From: JBMHDW01 sp049889175
GTDB lineage: Bacteria > Pseudomonadota > Gammaproteobacteria > Comchoanobacterales > Comchoanobacteraceae
Direction: 5' to 3'
Assembly: GCA_049889175.1 (NCBI GenBank)
Contig: JBMHDW010000007.1
Location: 62,001 to 126,000, forward strand
DNA length: 64,000 bases
Positions within the stretch are counted from its first letter, which is position 1. Each line of letters begins with the position of its first letter. A program made the position numbers and the translations under genes. Below the pieces are notes generated by a model. It was given only the letters and a program-made list of their open reading frames with translations, searched no databases and was not told the DNA's origin. Positions 1 to 8,287 of this stretch are shown here, piece by piece.

Positions 1-1436
1 TCAAAACAGGTGATACTGTTAAAAAGCATCAACCATTGTTGGTTTTAGAAGGTGATAAAGCGTCAATGGAAGTCGAGGCAACTGAGTCAGGTCAAATAAG
101 TGCAATCAACATTAATACCAATGATCCTGTGGTCAGTGGACAGGAAGTTATAGAACTTAAGTTAGCTGATATTGTTGAGGAACAAGAGCACAATGAATCA
201 TCAGATATTGGTTCTGATATACCAATGCACGCTCCTGATGTGGGTGCCACTGCAGTTTTGGTGAGTGAGTTATTGGTGAGTGTTGGTGATACTGTCCAAA
301 AAGATGACGTCATTTGTGTCTTTGAAAGCGATAAAGCGACTATGGAGTTCACATCACCTGTATCTGGGTTGATTAAATCATTAGCAATAAACGTAGGTGA
401 TGAAGTCGTTTCAGATCAATTATTAGGTTTGATTTACGCTCAAGAGACTGTTCAGCAGCATGAACAAAACAACAAAACCATTCCTCAACGGCCAACAAAA
501 TCGACTAACGCAACAGCATCACCAAAGATATCTCCAGTAGAGATCAAACAAGCCAACCATGGTATTGATGAGGTTGTTGCAAGTCCTATTGTAAGAAGGT
601 TGGCGCGGGATTTTGGTATTTCGCTTAGCAGCGTGAAAGGTACCGGACGTTTTGGTCGTATCACCAAAGAAGATATCAAAGCTGCATTGGGTGCTAAGCC
701 CAGTTCATCAATAGATCCAAATACTGTTGGTGCAACTGAGTGTATTAAATTAACGAAAATTCAGAATCTTTCAGCCAATCACTTGACGCATTGCTGGCAA
801 ACCATTCCGCATGTCACACAACATGATGATCTGGATATTGATGCTTTAGAACAGCTTAGAAAAGGTGTTAAAAGTCAGCTGAAAGAGCAGGGTATTGCGT
901 TAACACCCTTGGTTTTTTTGATTAAGTCTTTGGCGCATGTCATTGAAGAGCAAAAAAAGTTCAGATCGGTTTTCTTGGGTAATGGGGAGATAGCCATACG
1001 CGATCATATTCATATTGGTGTGGCTGTGGATACCGAAGAAGGTTTGGTCGTGCCTGTGATTAAGGATGTGCTGAACTTAAGCATTCATCAAATCGCAAAG
1101 AGGCTTACGGAACTATCAAGCCAAGCAAAAAAAGGTTCACTTGCAATGAAAGATATGCAAGGTGCAGCAATGACCATTTCAAGCTTAGGGGCTATTGGTG
1201 GGCGTTATTTTACCCCAATCATTAACGCACCAGAAGTGGCTATTCTAGGGGTATCCAAAGCCTATCAAGCCGCTCCTGGTCAGCCGTTATTGATGCCAGT
1301 CTCTCTATCTTATGACCACCGTGTTATTGACGGTGTCTATGCGGTTAAAATGTTACAACAGTTAAACAAACACATGCAGACTTGGTGCCACGGAAGCGCA
1401 AAGTCATGGATGAAAATGGAGGAAAAAAATGCCTAA
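1..1436 (+). CDS. aceF: Pyruvate dehydrogenase E2, dihydrolipoamide acetyltransferase (5' partial)
   Basis: The E2 core subunit of pyruvate dehydrogenase transfers acetyl groups from lipoyl-lysine to CoA. The frame is open to the left edge (first full codon at base 3), so the true start lies outside the window; 477 residues are visible. In order: the end of one lipoyl domain with the lipoylation motif EGDKASMEV, a second lipoyl domain with ESDKATMEF, a polar linker, a peripheral-subunit-binding domain (ASPIVRRLARDFGI..GRITKEDI), and the catalytic acyltransferase domain ending in SYDHRVIDG, whose His is the family's catalytic residue. It overlaps lpdA by 8 bases, the usual E2-E3 order, so co-translation is likely. 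The two lipoyl domains and the neighbour favour pyruvate over 2-oxoglutarate dehydrogenase. The E1 gene is presumably just upstream. Confidence 0.95.
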   Translation, partial: KTGDTVKKHQPLLVLEGDKASMEVEATESGQISAININTNDPVVSGQEVIELKLADIVEEQEHNESSDIGSDIPMHAPDVGATAVLVSELLVSVGDTVQKDDVICVFESDKATMEFTSPVSGLIKSLAINVGDEVVSDQLLGLIYAQETVQQHEQNNKTIPQRPTKSTNATASPKISPVEIKQANHGIDEVVASPIVRRLARDFGISLSSVKGTGRFGRITKEDIKAALGAKPSSSIDPNTVGATECIKLTKIQNLSANHLTHCWQTIPHVTQHDDLDIDALEQLRKGVKSQLKEQGIALTPLVFLIKSLAHVIEEQKKFRSVFLGNGEIAIRDHIHIGVAVDTEEGLVVPVIKDVLNLSIHQIAKRLTELSSQAKKGSLAMKDMQGAAMTISSLGAIGGRYFTPIINAPEVAILGVSKAYQAAPGQPLLMPVSLSYDHRVIDGVYAVKMLQQLNKHMQTWCHGSAKSWMKMEEKNA

Positions 1437-2832
1437 AGAAATAATATCAACAGATTTAGTGGTACTTGGATCTGGACCAGGTGGGTATGCAGCAGCTTAT
1501 CGTGCTGCAGACTTGGGAATAAAAACAATTATGGTTGAAAAATATGAAAAAATAGGTGGTGTGTGTTTGAATGTTGGTTGTATTCCAAGTAAAGCATTAT
1601 TGCACATGGCTGAGGTCTGTAATAGTCTCAAAGAGGCTGATGCCTTTGGTCTTAAAAGCCAGCACGAAGTTGATCATGCTCAATTAAAAGCATGGAAAGA
1701 CAGTATTGTTAATCGATTAACGGGTGGCTTAAGTGGTATGGCAAAAATGCGTCGTGTTCCTGTCATTACTGATCATATGCGCTTTACTGATGCCAATACG
1801 TTAGAGGGCGACCAACATGTGGTAACTTTCAAGCAGGCGATTATTGCTACAGGATCTCATGCTGTTCATTTACCATTCTTGCCTAAAGATGAGCCTCGAG
1901 TGTTTGATTCAACAGGTGCATTAGAGCTGAGTTGGCCAACAGAAAAAATGCTCGTACTCGGTGGGGGCATTATTGGTTGTGAGATGGCAACGGTTTACAA
2001 TGCATTAGGTGCTGACGTTCATATTATTGAGATGGAAAAGCAGCTGATGCCAGGGGCTGATATGGATTTGGTCAAACCCATGCAGAAAATACTTGAGGAA
2101 CGAGGTATTAAAGTTTCTTTGGGTGCTAAAGTATCAGAAATTACCGTATCAGGTGACAAGGTACATGCTGTTTGGCAAAATGCAGATGGTAAGAAAGAGA
2201 AAGATACATTTGGTCAAGTGTTGCACAGTACAGGGCGTCGACCTAATACCAGCGACATAGGTCTTGATGCTGCTGGCGTTCATTTGGATGATCATGGTTT
2301 TGTATCTGTTGATCAACAATTAAGAACCAATGTGCCTCATATATATGCTATTGGTGATGTTTGTGGCCAGCCCATGCTTGCTCACAAGGCAACCGCAGAA
2401 GGAAGATTGGCCGCTGAAATTATTTCAGGAAAAAATCACATCAAAGATTTTCAATGTATTCCCTCTGTAGCCTATACAGATCCAGAAGTTGCTTGGGTTG
2501 GGCTAACTGAGTCAGATGCCAAAAAACAAGGTATAGATTTTGGTGTTGGTAAGTTTCCTTGGTCGGCAAGCGGTCGTTCAATGTGTATTGGCCGGACTGA
2601 AGGGTTTACCAAAGTACTTTATCGACATTCGACAGGTCAGATCATTGGTGCTGGTATTGTTGGGCGGTCAGCTGGAGATTTGATTGCAGAATTGGGTTTG
2701 GCAATTGAAATGGGTTGTGTTTTAGAGGATTTATCTCTTACGATTCATCCACATCCAACACTTGCTGAAACTGTTGGTATTGCATGTGAAGTTGCTGAAA
2801 AAACAGCGACTGATTTACCACCACAACGTTAG
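1429..2832 (+). CDS. lpdA: Dihydrolipoyl dehydrogenase (E3)
   Basis: A 467-residue FAD flavoprotein that reoxidises dihydrolipoyl groups of the 2-oxoacid dehydrogenase complexes and makes NADH. The N-terminal FAD fold has GSGPGGYAAAYRAADLG; the redox-active disulfide motif GGVCLNVGCIPSKALL follows; a second Rossmann motif (GGGIIGCEMA) binds NAD near residue 180. The C-terminal dimerisation domain contains HPHPTLAE, supplying the His-Glu active-site pair. Length is normal for the family. The ATG lies within the last codons of aceF, after a GGAGGA-type ribosome binding site, so the two genes are probably translationally coupled. It may also serve 2-oxoglutarate dehydrogenase, as in other gammaproteobacteria; this is inference. 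Confidence 0.96.
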   Translation: MPKEIISTDLVVLGSGPGGYAAAYRAADLGIKTIMVEKYEKIGGVCLNVGCIPSKALLHMAEVCNSLKEADAFGLKSQHEVDHAQLKAWKDSIVNRLTGGLSGMAKMRRVPVITDHMRFTDANTLEGDQHVVTFKQAIIATGSHAVHLPFLPKDEPRVFDSTGALELSWPTEKMLVLGGGIIGCEMATVYNALGADVHIIEMEKQLMPGADMDLVKPMQKILEERGIKVSLGAKVSEITVSGDKVHAVWQNADGKKEKDTFGQVLHSTGRRPNTSDIGLDAAGVHLDDHGFVSVDQQLRTNVPHIYAIGDVCGQPMLAHKATAEGRLAAEIISGKNHIKDFQCIPSVAYTDPEVAWVGLTESDAKKQGIDFGVGKFPWSASGRSMCIGRTEGFTKVLYRHSTGQIIGAGIVGRSAGDLIAELGLAIEMGCVLEDLSLTIHPHPTLAETVGIACEVAEKTATDLPPQR

Positions 2833-3188
2833 GATTATTTTGATACCGTGGGGGTGAGGTTTGTAGCCCCTAATGGTGTTATGTTTGAAGCTCATGTCAA
2901 CTTGTGAATTGTCAAATTGATGCTGTATAACCCCGATTAATGATTCTAAAACTGAGTATTCAATACCATCAAAAGTAAGTTCATTAGTCTAAAGGTGGTG
3001 CTTTAGGTTTATAGGGTGTTGAGGGTAAAGTTATTCATTTGATGTTTCATAACCCGGGTGTGATCGTTGGCCAATAAAACCGGTTTTTTGATGATCTTGA
3101 TTCACCCGACGACTTGATCAATGGTGTTTTTTAAGTATCTATTTTTATTGAAAAATCATTGATATTCAATCATTAATGTGGCATCATT
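2833..3188. other. 356-base non-coding interval between lpdA and the next gene
   Basis: No convincing coding frame on either strand and no RNA gene recognised. It holds a 12-base palindrome (AAAACCGGTTTT, 3076-3087) followed by two more T, which lacks a usable loop and is not a convincing terminator. The last 80 bases are AT-rich and probably contain the promoter of the downstream gene; TTGATC near 3115 with TATCTA 16 bases later is a weak candidate. This interval separates housekeeping genes from lineage-specific ones. Confidence 0.4.
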
Positions 3189-4484
3189 ATGCCACTTAAC
3201 AAAGATGAGTTAATAATGGCTTTAAAACAAAATAAACAAACAAGTACACAGAGTAGAAAACCCAAAGTAGTACAAAGTACACGAAAAAAGATTGCTCAGA
3301 AGTCAGCTAAGACGACAAAGTCTAGAAAATACCAAAAACATTTAGAAAAGCTTGAAATTGATATTAATGCCTACAATTTATTACCAGAAAAACTTAAAAA
3401 TAGTCCTCAATTTAGATTGAGAGCATTTCAAGAGAAGCCTCAGGTTTTAGCTATCATGTCACTGAAAAACCAAGCAATGATTGTGTCAAAGGATTTTAAC
3501 GCCGTTATTTATGCCTCAGAGCAGTTGCTTTTGCATCCGGAGTTTTTAAGAGCTTTACTTGCTAGTGATGATGGTTTTAGCATGTTGGAGAGACTGGTTG
3601 CTAAGAGACTTGATTTAGTTATTAAAATGATCAATAGGCAGCCACGATTGTTTTTTAAATTACATATCAAGGAGTATAATAATTGTGTGCAGTTAATAAC
3701 AGAGAAATGTTGTGATCAGATTAACTTTCTCAATGATCCCAATGGTTTCAGTCCTTTTATACCTCAATTAAGGGTTATGTTTGATCAAAATGAGCAGTGG
3801 GCAAAGATCATGATAGATAAAGCGCCTAATTTAGTATTTCAATTAGTACATAAAGACATCTTTGCCATCAATTCGGTCATTCAAATGAAGCCTTTATTCA
3901 TCAATAAAGTAACATCAACCATTGTTGACGATAATGTCAAAAAACTTTGGGCATGTTTGGTGTGCCGGATATATCCGCATATGATTGCATCATTTGACCA
4001 ATGGAATACGTCTCAATCGTTTATCACTCATGTTATCAAGCCAAAGGATGACTATCAAGATGGCAGCGTATTGAAGCTTTTTGATGAAAAGCCTGAAGTT
4101 GTATCTTATGTGAAGATTGATGATACCCAGTCAATTTTGAATTATATTTCGATCAATCCTAAAGTCATCAACCATCTTGAAAATCATAAAAATTGGTGGA
4201 AGACAGATGAATTCAAAAGTTTTTTGATCGAAAATCAAGATCGTGATGATATTATTGAAGAGATGATAGAGTTCGCCATTAGAAGCCCTCAAGAAAAAGC
4301 CATTACCAACCTATTAATTTCTTGTTTAGGTCTAGAAAAGTGGCATCAATCCCAACAACATTTTTGGTTTTTTACGGGATCTAACGAAGCATCAAGTACT
4401 CAAGAAGAAAATCAAGGTTGGGATGAAGCAATGGATGCGATTTGGCCTGATAATTTACTGGGTGGACGGTATAGCCAATCTTAA
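3189..4484 (+). CDS. Unknown protein with basic N-terminus and helical repeat-like body
   Basis: I do not recognise this 431-residue protein. Residues 10-50 are very basic (Lys/Arg/Gln/Thr/Ser rich, e.g. RKPKVVQSTRKKIAQKS). The rest looks all-helical, with loosely repeating units such as FLRALLASDDGFSMLERLV, AIMSLKNQAMIVSKDF and KIMIDKAPNLVFQLVHKD, roughly 30-40 residues apart, reminiscent of DUF4116-like leucine-rich helical repeats (weak resemblance only). No signal peptide or membrane segment is seen, so it is likely cytoplasmic or delivered by a non-Sec route. The first ATG (3189) has no good ribosome binding site; an in-frame ATG at 3216, preceded by GATGAG, is an alternative. The composition and basic tail would suit a host-interaction protein, but nothing here proves that. 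Confidence 0.7.
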   Translation: MPLNKDELIMALKQNKQTSTQSRKPKVVQSTRKKIAQKSAKTTKSRKYQKHLEKLEIDINAYNLLPEKLKNSPQFRLRAFQEKPQVLAIMSLKNQAMIVSKDFNAVIYASEQLLLHPEFLRALLASDDGFSMLERLVAKRLDLVIKMINRQPRLFFKLHIKEYNNCVQLITEKCCDQINFLNDPNGFSPFIPQLRVMFDQNEQWAKIMIDKAPNLVFQLVHKDIFAINSVIQMKPLFINKVTSTIVDDNVKKLWACLVCRIYPHMIASFDQWNTSQSFITHVIKPKDDYQDGSVLKLFDEKPEVVSYVKIDDTQSILNYISINPKVINHLENHKNWWKTDEFKSFLIENQDRDDIIEEMIEFAIRSPQEKAITNLLISCLGLEKWHQSQQHFWFFTGSNEASSTQEENQGWDEAMDAIWPDNLLGGRYSQS

Positions 4485-4505
4485 GCAAAGATTTATAATG
4501 ACAGC

Positions 4506-4931
4506 ATGCTATGTTATTTTTGTCAGCAAAAGCCATCCACAGTATTCGGACGTTGTACACAATGTTATGACTTGTGGCAAATCGATATGCGGCCTATCAT
4601 CAATGAAGGTTTGTTGAAAAAAACCACTTATTGTTTGCCTTTACAACAATATCAACGCTTAAAAAGTCTGGTCAAGAAGCCTTCATTATGGCGATGGATT
4701 GTTCAAGATTGGTTACAACATTTTCCTTGTGGTATGTCAAGTGAAGTACGTTCCCTTGACGATGCATTTCATGAAATCAATGGCTTTATTGCAGAATCCT
4801 TTAGGCAGTCTTCTGGTATCAGTAATCAATCGGTTTATGTTTGTGTTTTTGATGAGGCAATACCCAAGCACATAATAGTTCATAATACGATTATCTTATG
4901 TTATGCATCGTTAAAACGACGTTGGCATTAA
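4506..4931 (+). CDS. Short zinc-ribbon protein, possibly a degenerate ComF
   Basis: A 141-residue protein beginning MLCYFCQQKPSTVFGRCTQC, a four-cysteine zinc ribbon (CxxC..CxxC) in the position of the one that opens ComF family phosphoribosyltransferases. It is followed by TTYCLPLQQYQRLKSLVKKP, where ComF has its conserved 'Y..lk.lI..lK' segment. The C-terminus VCVFDEAIPKHIIVHNTIIL sits where ComF has the PRPP-binding loop (consensus VDDVxTTGxT), but the loop residues are not conserved. ComF proteins are usually about 220-240 residues, so roughly 90 are missing, including the RGFNQ region. I infer a decayed or shrunken ComF that cannot bind PRPP normally; a wholly unrelated zinc-ribbon protein is possible. 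It starts 21 bases after the preceding gene. Confidence 0.5.
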   Translation: MLCYFCQQKPSTVFGRCTQCYDLWQIDMRPIINEGLLKKTTYCLPLQQYQRLKSLVKKPSLWRWIVQDWLQHFPCGMSSEVRSLDDAFHEINGFIAESFRQSSGISNQSVYVCVFDEAIPKHIIVHNTIILCYASLKRRWH

Positions 4932-5130
4932 TGAATCATAAACCATAAATATTGTCAGTTATATTGATCTAAATGGCATGATTGAGTCATTTGGGCTGCA
5001 TTTTATCATGTGATAAGGCATGCGCACCATCTGTAAAAAAAATAGACCCTGATTTTGATCTATTGAGTGATGCTTTTGATTGCAATTTAACCCTAAATAT
5101 GATCCCATAAGACCATATTGAGGAGAACCA

Positions 5131-6444
5131 ATGCGCATTTGTATTTTGGGTATTGCTGGAACATTTATGTCAGGTATAGCATGCCTGGCAAAACAATTAG
5201 GTCACGAGGTATGGGGGATTGATCAAGCGATTTATCCACCTATGTCTGATGTTTTAAAAGATGCAGCCATAACGTGCTATCAAAATGATGATATTGACCA
5301 TGTTGCACAGGCAGATTTAGTGATTGTTGGTAATGCCATCAAACGTGGCCACCCGTGTTTAGAGTGGGTACTAAATAATAATATACCTTATGTCTCTGGT
5401 GCTGAGTGGTTGTTTCAAAATGTTTTACAACAGCGTAAGGTTATTGCTATTACAGGAACACATGGTAAAACATCTTGTACCCATTTATTGGTCCACCTTA
5501 TGCGTTCAGCTGGTAAACATGTTGGTTATTTGGTCGCAGGACAACCAAAAGATAACTTGCCTATGGTGTCATTGGGTGATGATTCTGGTGAAGGTTATTT
5601 TGTCATCGAGGCAGATGAATATGACACAGCTTACTTCGATAAACAGCCTAAATTTTTAAAATACAGGCCACACCATGTGCTCATCAATAATATTGAGTTT
5701 GATCATGCTGATATTTACAGCGATATCGATGCCATTTATCTGCAGTTTTCACGATTAATTCGACAGCTCCCCAGTCAAGGATGTTTGTATATCCCTACAC
5801 AAGATAGGAAGATTCGACAGCTTGCTGATGAGGCCTATTGTGCTATTAAAACCTTTGGTAACGGGGGGGATTTACAATATCAATCAGGTCATCTCTATCT
5901 ATCAGGTTCTGATATTGGGCGATTAAATTGGTCCTTAAAAGGTGATCATATGCTTTCCAATGCTTTGGCAGTGAGTACGATTGCATTGAACTGTGGGATC
6001 GATGCAGATGTATTAATTCGTGGGTTAGCAACGTTTGAGGGTGTTAAACGTAGAATGCATACCATGGGGTATTGGGATGATACGCTTTACATTGATGATT
6101 TTGCCCATCACCCAACTGCTATTGAACAAACGTTGAAAGCACTCAAGCCTGACACAGGCAAGCAAATGGTGGTTGTTCATGCAACCAACTATACCCAACG
6201 AAATATGTTGATGGAAGAGCGGTTTATTTCAGCATTAAATTGTGCAGACCACGCCATAGTCTTATCAGAGCATTGGCAATGTGCTTTACCCAACATAACT
6301 GTTGTTCAAAGTAAAGATGCTGCTATAGAGCAATGGAAACAGCATCAAGGCATTTTTTCTCAGTGTGTGACCATGAGTGCAAAAAGCATGGGGTGGTTTT
6401 ATCAGCATATTAATCAATCAACAACAGAAAGGAGTGAAGGATGA
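5131..6444 (+). CDS. mpl: UDP-N-acetylmuramate:L-Ala-gamma-D-Glu-meso-DAP ligase
   Basis: Murein-recycling ligase that joins a recovered tripeptide to UDP-MurNAc in the cytoplasm, bypassing MurC-E. At 437 residues it has the Mur-ligase N-terminal Rossmann fold (MRICILGIAGTFMSG), the ATP loop ITGTHGKTSC near residue 110, a central domain with EADEYDTAYFD, which distinguishes Mpl from MurC, and the C-terminal domain starting around YIDDFAHHPTAI. The start has a good TGAGGAG site. It overlaps the following cyclophilin gene by 4 bases (ATGA). The presence of mpl implies meso-DAP peptidoglycan and active wall recycling. Confidence 0.95.
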   Translation: MRICILGIAGTFMSGIACLAKQLGHEVWGIDQAIYPPMSDVLKDAAITCYQNDDIDHVAQADLVIVGNAIKRGHPCLEWVLNNNIPYVSGAEWLFQNVLQQRKVIAITGTHGKTSCTHLLVHLMRSAGKHVGYLVAGQPKDNLPMVSLGDDSGEGYFVIEADEYDTAYFDKQPKFLKYRPHHVLINNIEFDHADIYSDIDAIYLQFSRLIRQLPSQGCLYIPTQDRKIRQLADEAYCAIKTFGNGGDLQYQSGHLYLSGSDIGRLNWSLKGDHMLSNALAVSTIALNCGIDADVLIRGLATFEGVKRRMHTMGYWDDTLYIDDFAHHPTAIEQTLKALKPDTGKQMVVVHATNYTQRNMLMEERFISALNCADHAIVLSEHWQCALPNITVVQSKDAAIEQWKQHQGIFSQCVTMSAKSMGWFYQHINQSTTERSEG

Positions 6445-7013
6445 AAAAATTATTTTGGGTTCTATTAATGGGTTTATCGAGTGGTTTGTTTGCCAATACA
6501 GATGATATTGTTCAAGATAATCCTCAAGAAGTGATTGTCATGACTGTTACACATAAAGATGGCAGTGAAACAAAGTTTTACTGGCATTTAGATGCAGATA
6601 ATGCACCGAATCATGTTGCACGATTTAAAGAACTTATTCGTGAGAATTTTTACAATAATGCTGAGAATAAAATGAAGTTCCATAGAGTTATTGCAGATTT
6701 TATGGCCCAATCAGGGGATCCACTGGGTAATGGAACAGGGGGGTCTGGCCAAACAATTAATAGTGAGTTTACTGATAAACCATTTAAGCTAGGCAGTATC
6801 GGTGCTGCAAGAAGCAATGATCCAGACAGTGCTGACAGTCAATGGTTTATCTGCCATGCCGACGACTCATGCGCACATTTAAATGGTCAATACACTCATT
6901 TGGGTTATGTCTCGCTAGAAAAAGAGGGCAGTGCTATGAATAAAACGTTACAACGTTTACTTAGTGAGATTCAGCAAGATGATTTAATGACTCTTGCTTT
7001 TGAATCAATGTAA
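6441..7013 (+). CDS. Exported cyclophilin-type peptidyl-prolyl isomerase
   Basis: Cis-trans proline isomerase of 190 residues. The first 18 residues (MKKLFWVLLMGLSSGLFA) form a Sec signal peptide, so the enzyme should act in the periplasm like E. coli PpiA. The cyclophilin core is clear: KFHRVIADFMAQSGDPLGNG with the catalytic Arg in FHRVI, GSIGAARSNDPDSADSQWFI, and HLNGQYTHLGYV. The motif QWFICHADD replaces the more usual QFFI. The start codon overlaps the stop of mpl (ATGA), so the two are translationally coupled; why wall recycling and a periplasmic foldase share a transcript is not evident. Confidence 0.93.
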   Translation: MKKLFWVLLMGLSSGLFANTDDIVQDNPQEVIVMTVTHKDGSETKFYWHLDADNAPNHVARFKELIRENFYNNAENKMKFHRVIADFMAQSGDPLGNGTGGSGQTINSEFTDKPFKLGSIGAARSNDPDSADSQWFICHADDSCAHLNGQYTHLGYVSLEKEGSAMNKTLQRLLSEIQQDDLMTLAFESM

Positions 7014-7052
7014 TAATCAGGGTTATATCCATTTCATAAATAGTTCGGTGTA

Positions 7053-7126
7053 TGCCCCGAAAAGGATTCGAACCTTTGACCTATCGCTTAGGAGGCGATT
7101 GCTCTATCCAGCTGAGCTACCGAGGC
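7053..7126 (-). tRNA. tRNA-Arg (anticodon CCU)
   Basis: Reading the minus strand, the acceptor GCCTCGG pairs with TTCGGGGC-A (allowing G-U pairs), the D-arm has AGCTCAGCTGGATAGAGC, the anticodon arm is ATCGC-CTCCTAA-GCGAT with CCT at the anticodon, and the T-arm has GGTTCGAATCC. The 3' discriminator A is followed by TAC, so the CCA end is not encoded and must be added enzymatically. It lies antisense between the cyclophilin gene and zipA. Confidence 0.95.
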
Positions 7127-7136
7127 AAGTGCATTC

Positions 7137-7165
7137 AGTGTGTCAAATCATGCTGGTAGAGTCAA
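7137..7165 (-). promoter_or_regulatory. Probable promoter of tRNA-Arg
   Basis: On the minus strand, TTGACT (7160-7165) is followed after 17 bases by CACACT (7137-7142), and the tRNA begins 10 bases further on. The -35 and spacing are good; the -10 is weak. Confidence 0.4.
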
Positions 7166-7230
7166 TGAATTGCTTGCTTTGATCAAGATAATTTGGCATC
7201 TTACAAAGGCATTCAAGGAGGTAATGGACA

Positions 7231-7842
7231 ATGTTAGAAATTTTACAATTATTACTGGGGTTGGTCATCATGATGGTTGGTGCGGGCTTTTTCTTATTGG
7301 CTCGTAGCAAAAAAACACTTAAATCCTCAAAAGAGGCTAATGATCAAGAGCCCGTGCCTAAACAGACGCAAAAAATATTTGACTTTCCAGTCATGGAGGA
7401 AGAAGCACCAAAGCCGAGGGTTCAGCTACCAGAGGTGATTGTTTATTACTTGCTACCATCGACCGGTCAGACATTTAATGGCTTAGATTTGTATCGGGTC
7501 TTTACAGATCATGGTGTTGTCTTTGGTGATCAAAAAATATTTCATTGTTTAGAAGATGATGAAATTTTGTTCAGTGTTGCTAAAAGCGAAGAGCCAGGTA
7601 TTTTTGACGAACAATTGATGAAAGAGACTTCTATCCCAGGATTGGCTTTGTTTTGTCAGTACAAAACATTAAAAGACCCTTCATTGGCTTATGAACGTAT
7701 GATGAATTTAGCATACCGTATTGCTCGAGAGTTAGGTGGCCAAATTTTAACGCCTGATCGGCAAAGTGTGCATCATGAGACTGTTGAGTTAATGATTGCA
7801 GAACTTAGTCGTTTGGAAGTTGGTGCACTTGATGAAGCATAA
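7231..7842 (+). CDS. zipA: Cell division protein ZipA
   Basis: Inner-membrane division protein that tethers FtsZ polymers. It is 203 residues: an N-terminal transmembrane helix (residues 2-25, LEILQLLLGLVIMMVGAGFF), a short charged and proline-containing linker (about 30-70), and the ZipA C-terminal FtsZ-binding domain (about 70-200), with the family pattern of PSTGQTFNGLDLYRVFTDHG and IPGLALFCQY. The linker is much shorter than in E. coli (328 residues). The ribosome binding site is strong (AAGGAGGT). Its place directly before ligA, with one small gene between, matches the conserved zipA-ligA order. Confidence 0.9.
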   Translation: MLEILQLLLGLVIMMVGAGFFLLARSKKTLKSSKEANDQEPVPKQTQKIFDFPVMEEEAPKPRVQLPEVIVYYLLPSTGQTFNGLDLYRVFTDHGVVFGDQKIFHCLEDDEILFSVAKSEEPGIFDEQLMKETSIPGLALFCQYKTLKDPSLAYERMMNLAYRIARELGGQILTPDRQSVHHETVELMIAELSRLEVGALDEA

Positions 7843-8287
7843 CCTGCTTTACATCCTGATCGGATGTGGTTTATTCAGATCCAGTTTTTCAGATGATTCA
7901 GTGGTGCCGCATCAATTAGTGATTGCAAATAAACAAGAACGAATCAGTCAATCTCAGTTGTCGCACGAAGCACAAGCTATTTTGGCTGTATTGCCATTAT
8001 TTAACCTTGATGTTCTCAATATCAATATGGATATGATTCATGGTTTGGATGATCAATCAATAGAGCAATGGCGCCAATGTTTGGTGCCATGGCAACAATA
8101 TGCTAAGATGACTCATAATAGTCAACTAACAGCTATGGTATCACAAATGCCCAAAGTACAAGATGTTAAACCATCATCAATCAATCTAGATATTCCACTC
8201 ATAATAACATTGGATCATATAAAACAGCAGAAAGTGCTTAACGTCACTTTTTCAGATCATATTTCCTCAATAAAGTGGTTGGTATGA
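7832..8287 (+). CDS. Small unknown protein, probably exported
   Basis: I do not recognise this 151-residue protein. It starts at an ATG that overlaps the end of zipA and stops in an ATGA overlap with ligA, so it is embedded in the zipA-ligA operon. The N-terminus MKHNLLYILIGCGLFRSSFS looks like a signal peptide or short membrane anchor; the Cys at residue 14 is not in a good lipobox. The remainder is Gln/Ser/Ile rich (ANKQERISQSQLSHEAQAI), with no catalytic motif. An earlier in-frame start at 7796 is possible but lies deep in zipA. A role in division or the envelope is suggested by position only. Confidence 0.65.
   Translation: MKHNLLYILIGCGLFRSSFSDDSVVPHQLVIANKQERISQSQLSHEAQAILAVLPLFNLDVLNINMDMIHGLDDQSIEQWRQCLVPWQQYAKMTHNSQLTAMVSQMPKVQDVKPSSINLDIPLIITLDHIKQQKVLNVTFSDHISSIKWLV

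Noticed and set aside
3076..3089. AAAACCGGTTTTTT as an intrinsic terminator after lpdA
   Set aside because: It is a loopless palindrome; the only hairpin possible has four A-T pairs closing a CCGG loop, too weak.
4423..4617. Open frame overlapping the end of the helical-repeat gene
   Set aside because: It is in another frame across two better supported genes, with no ribosome binding site or coding character.
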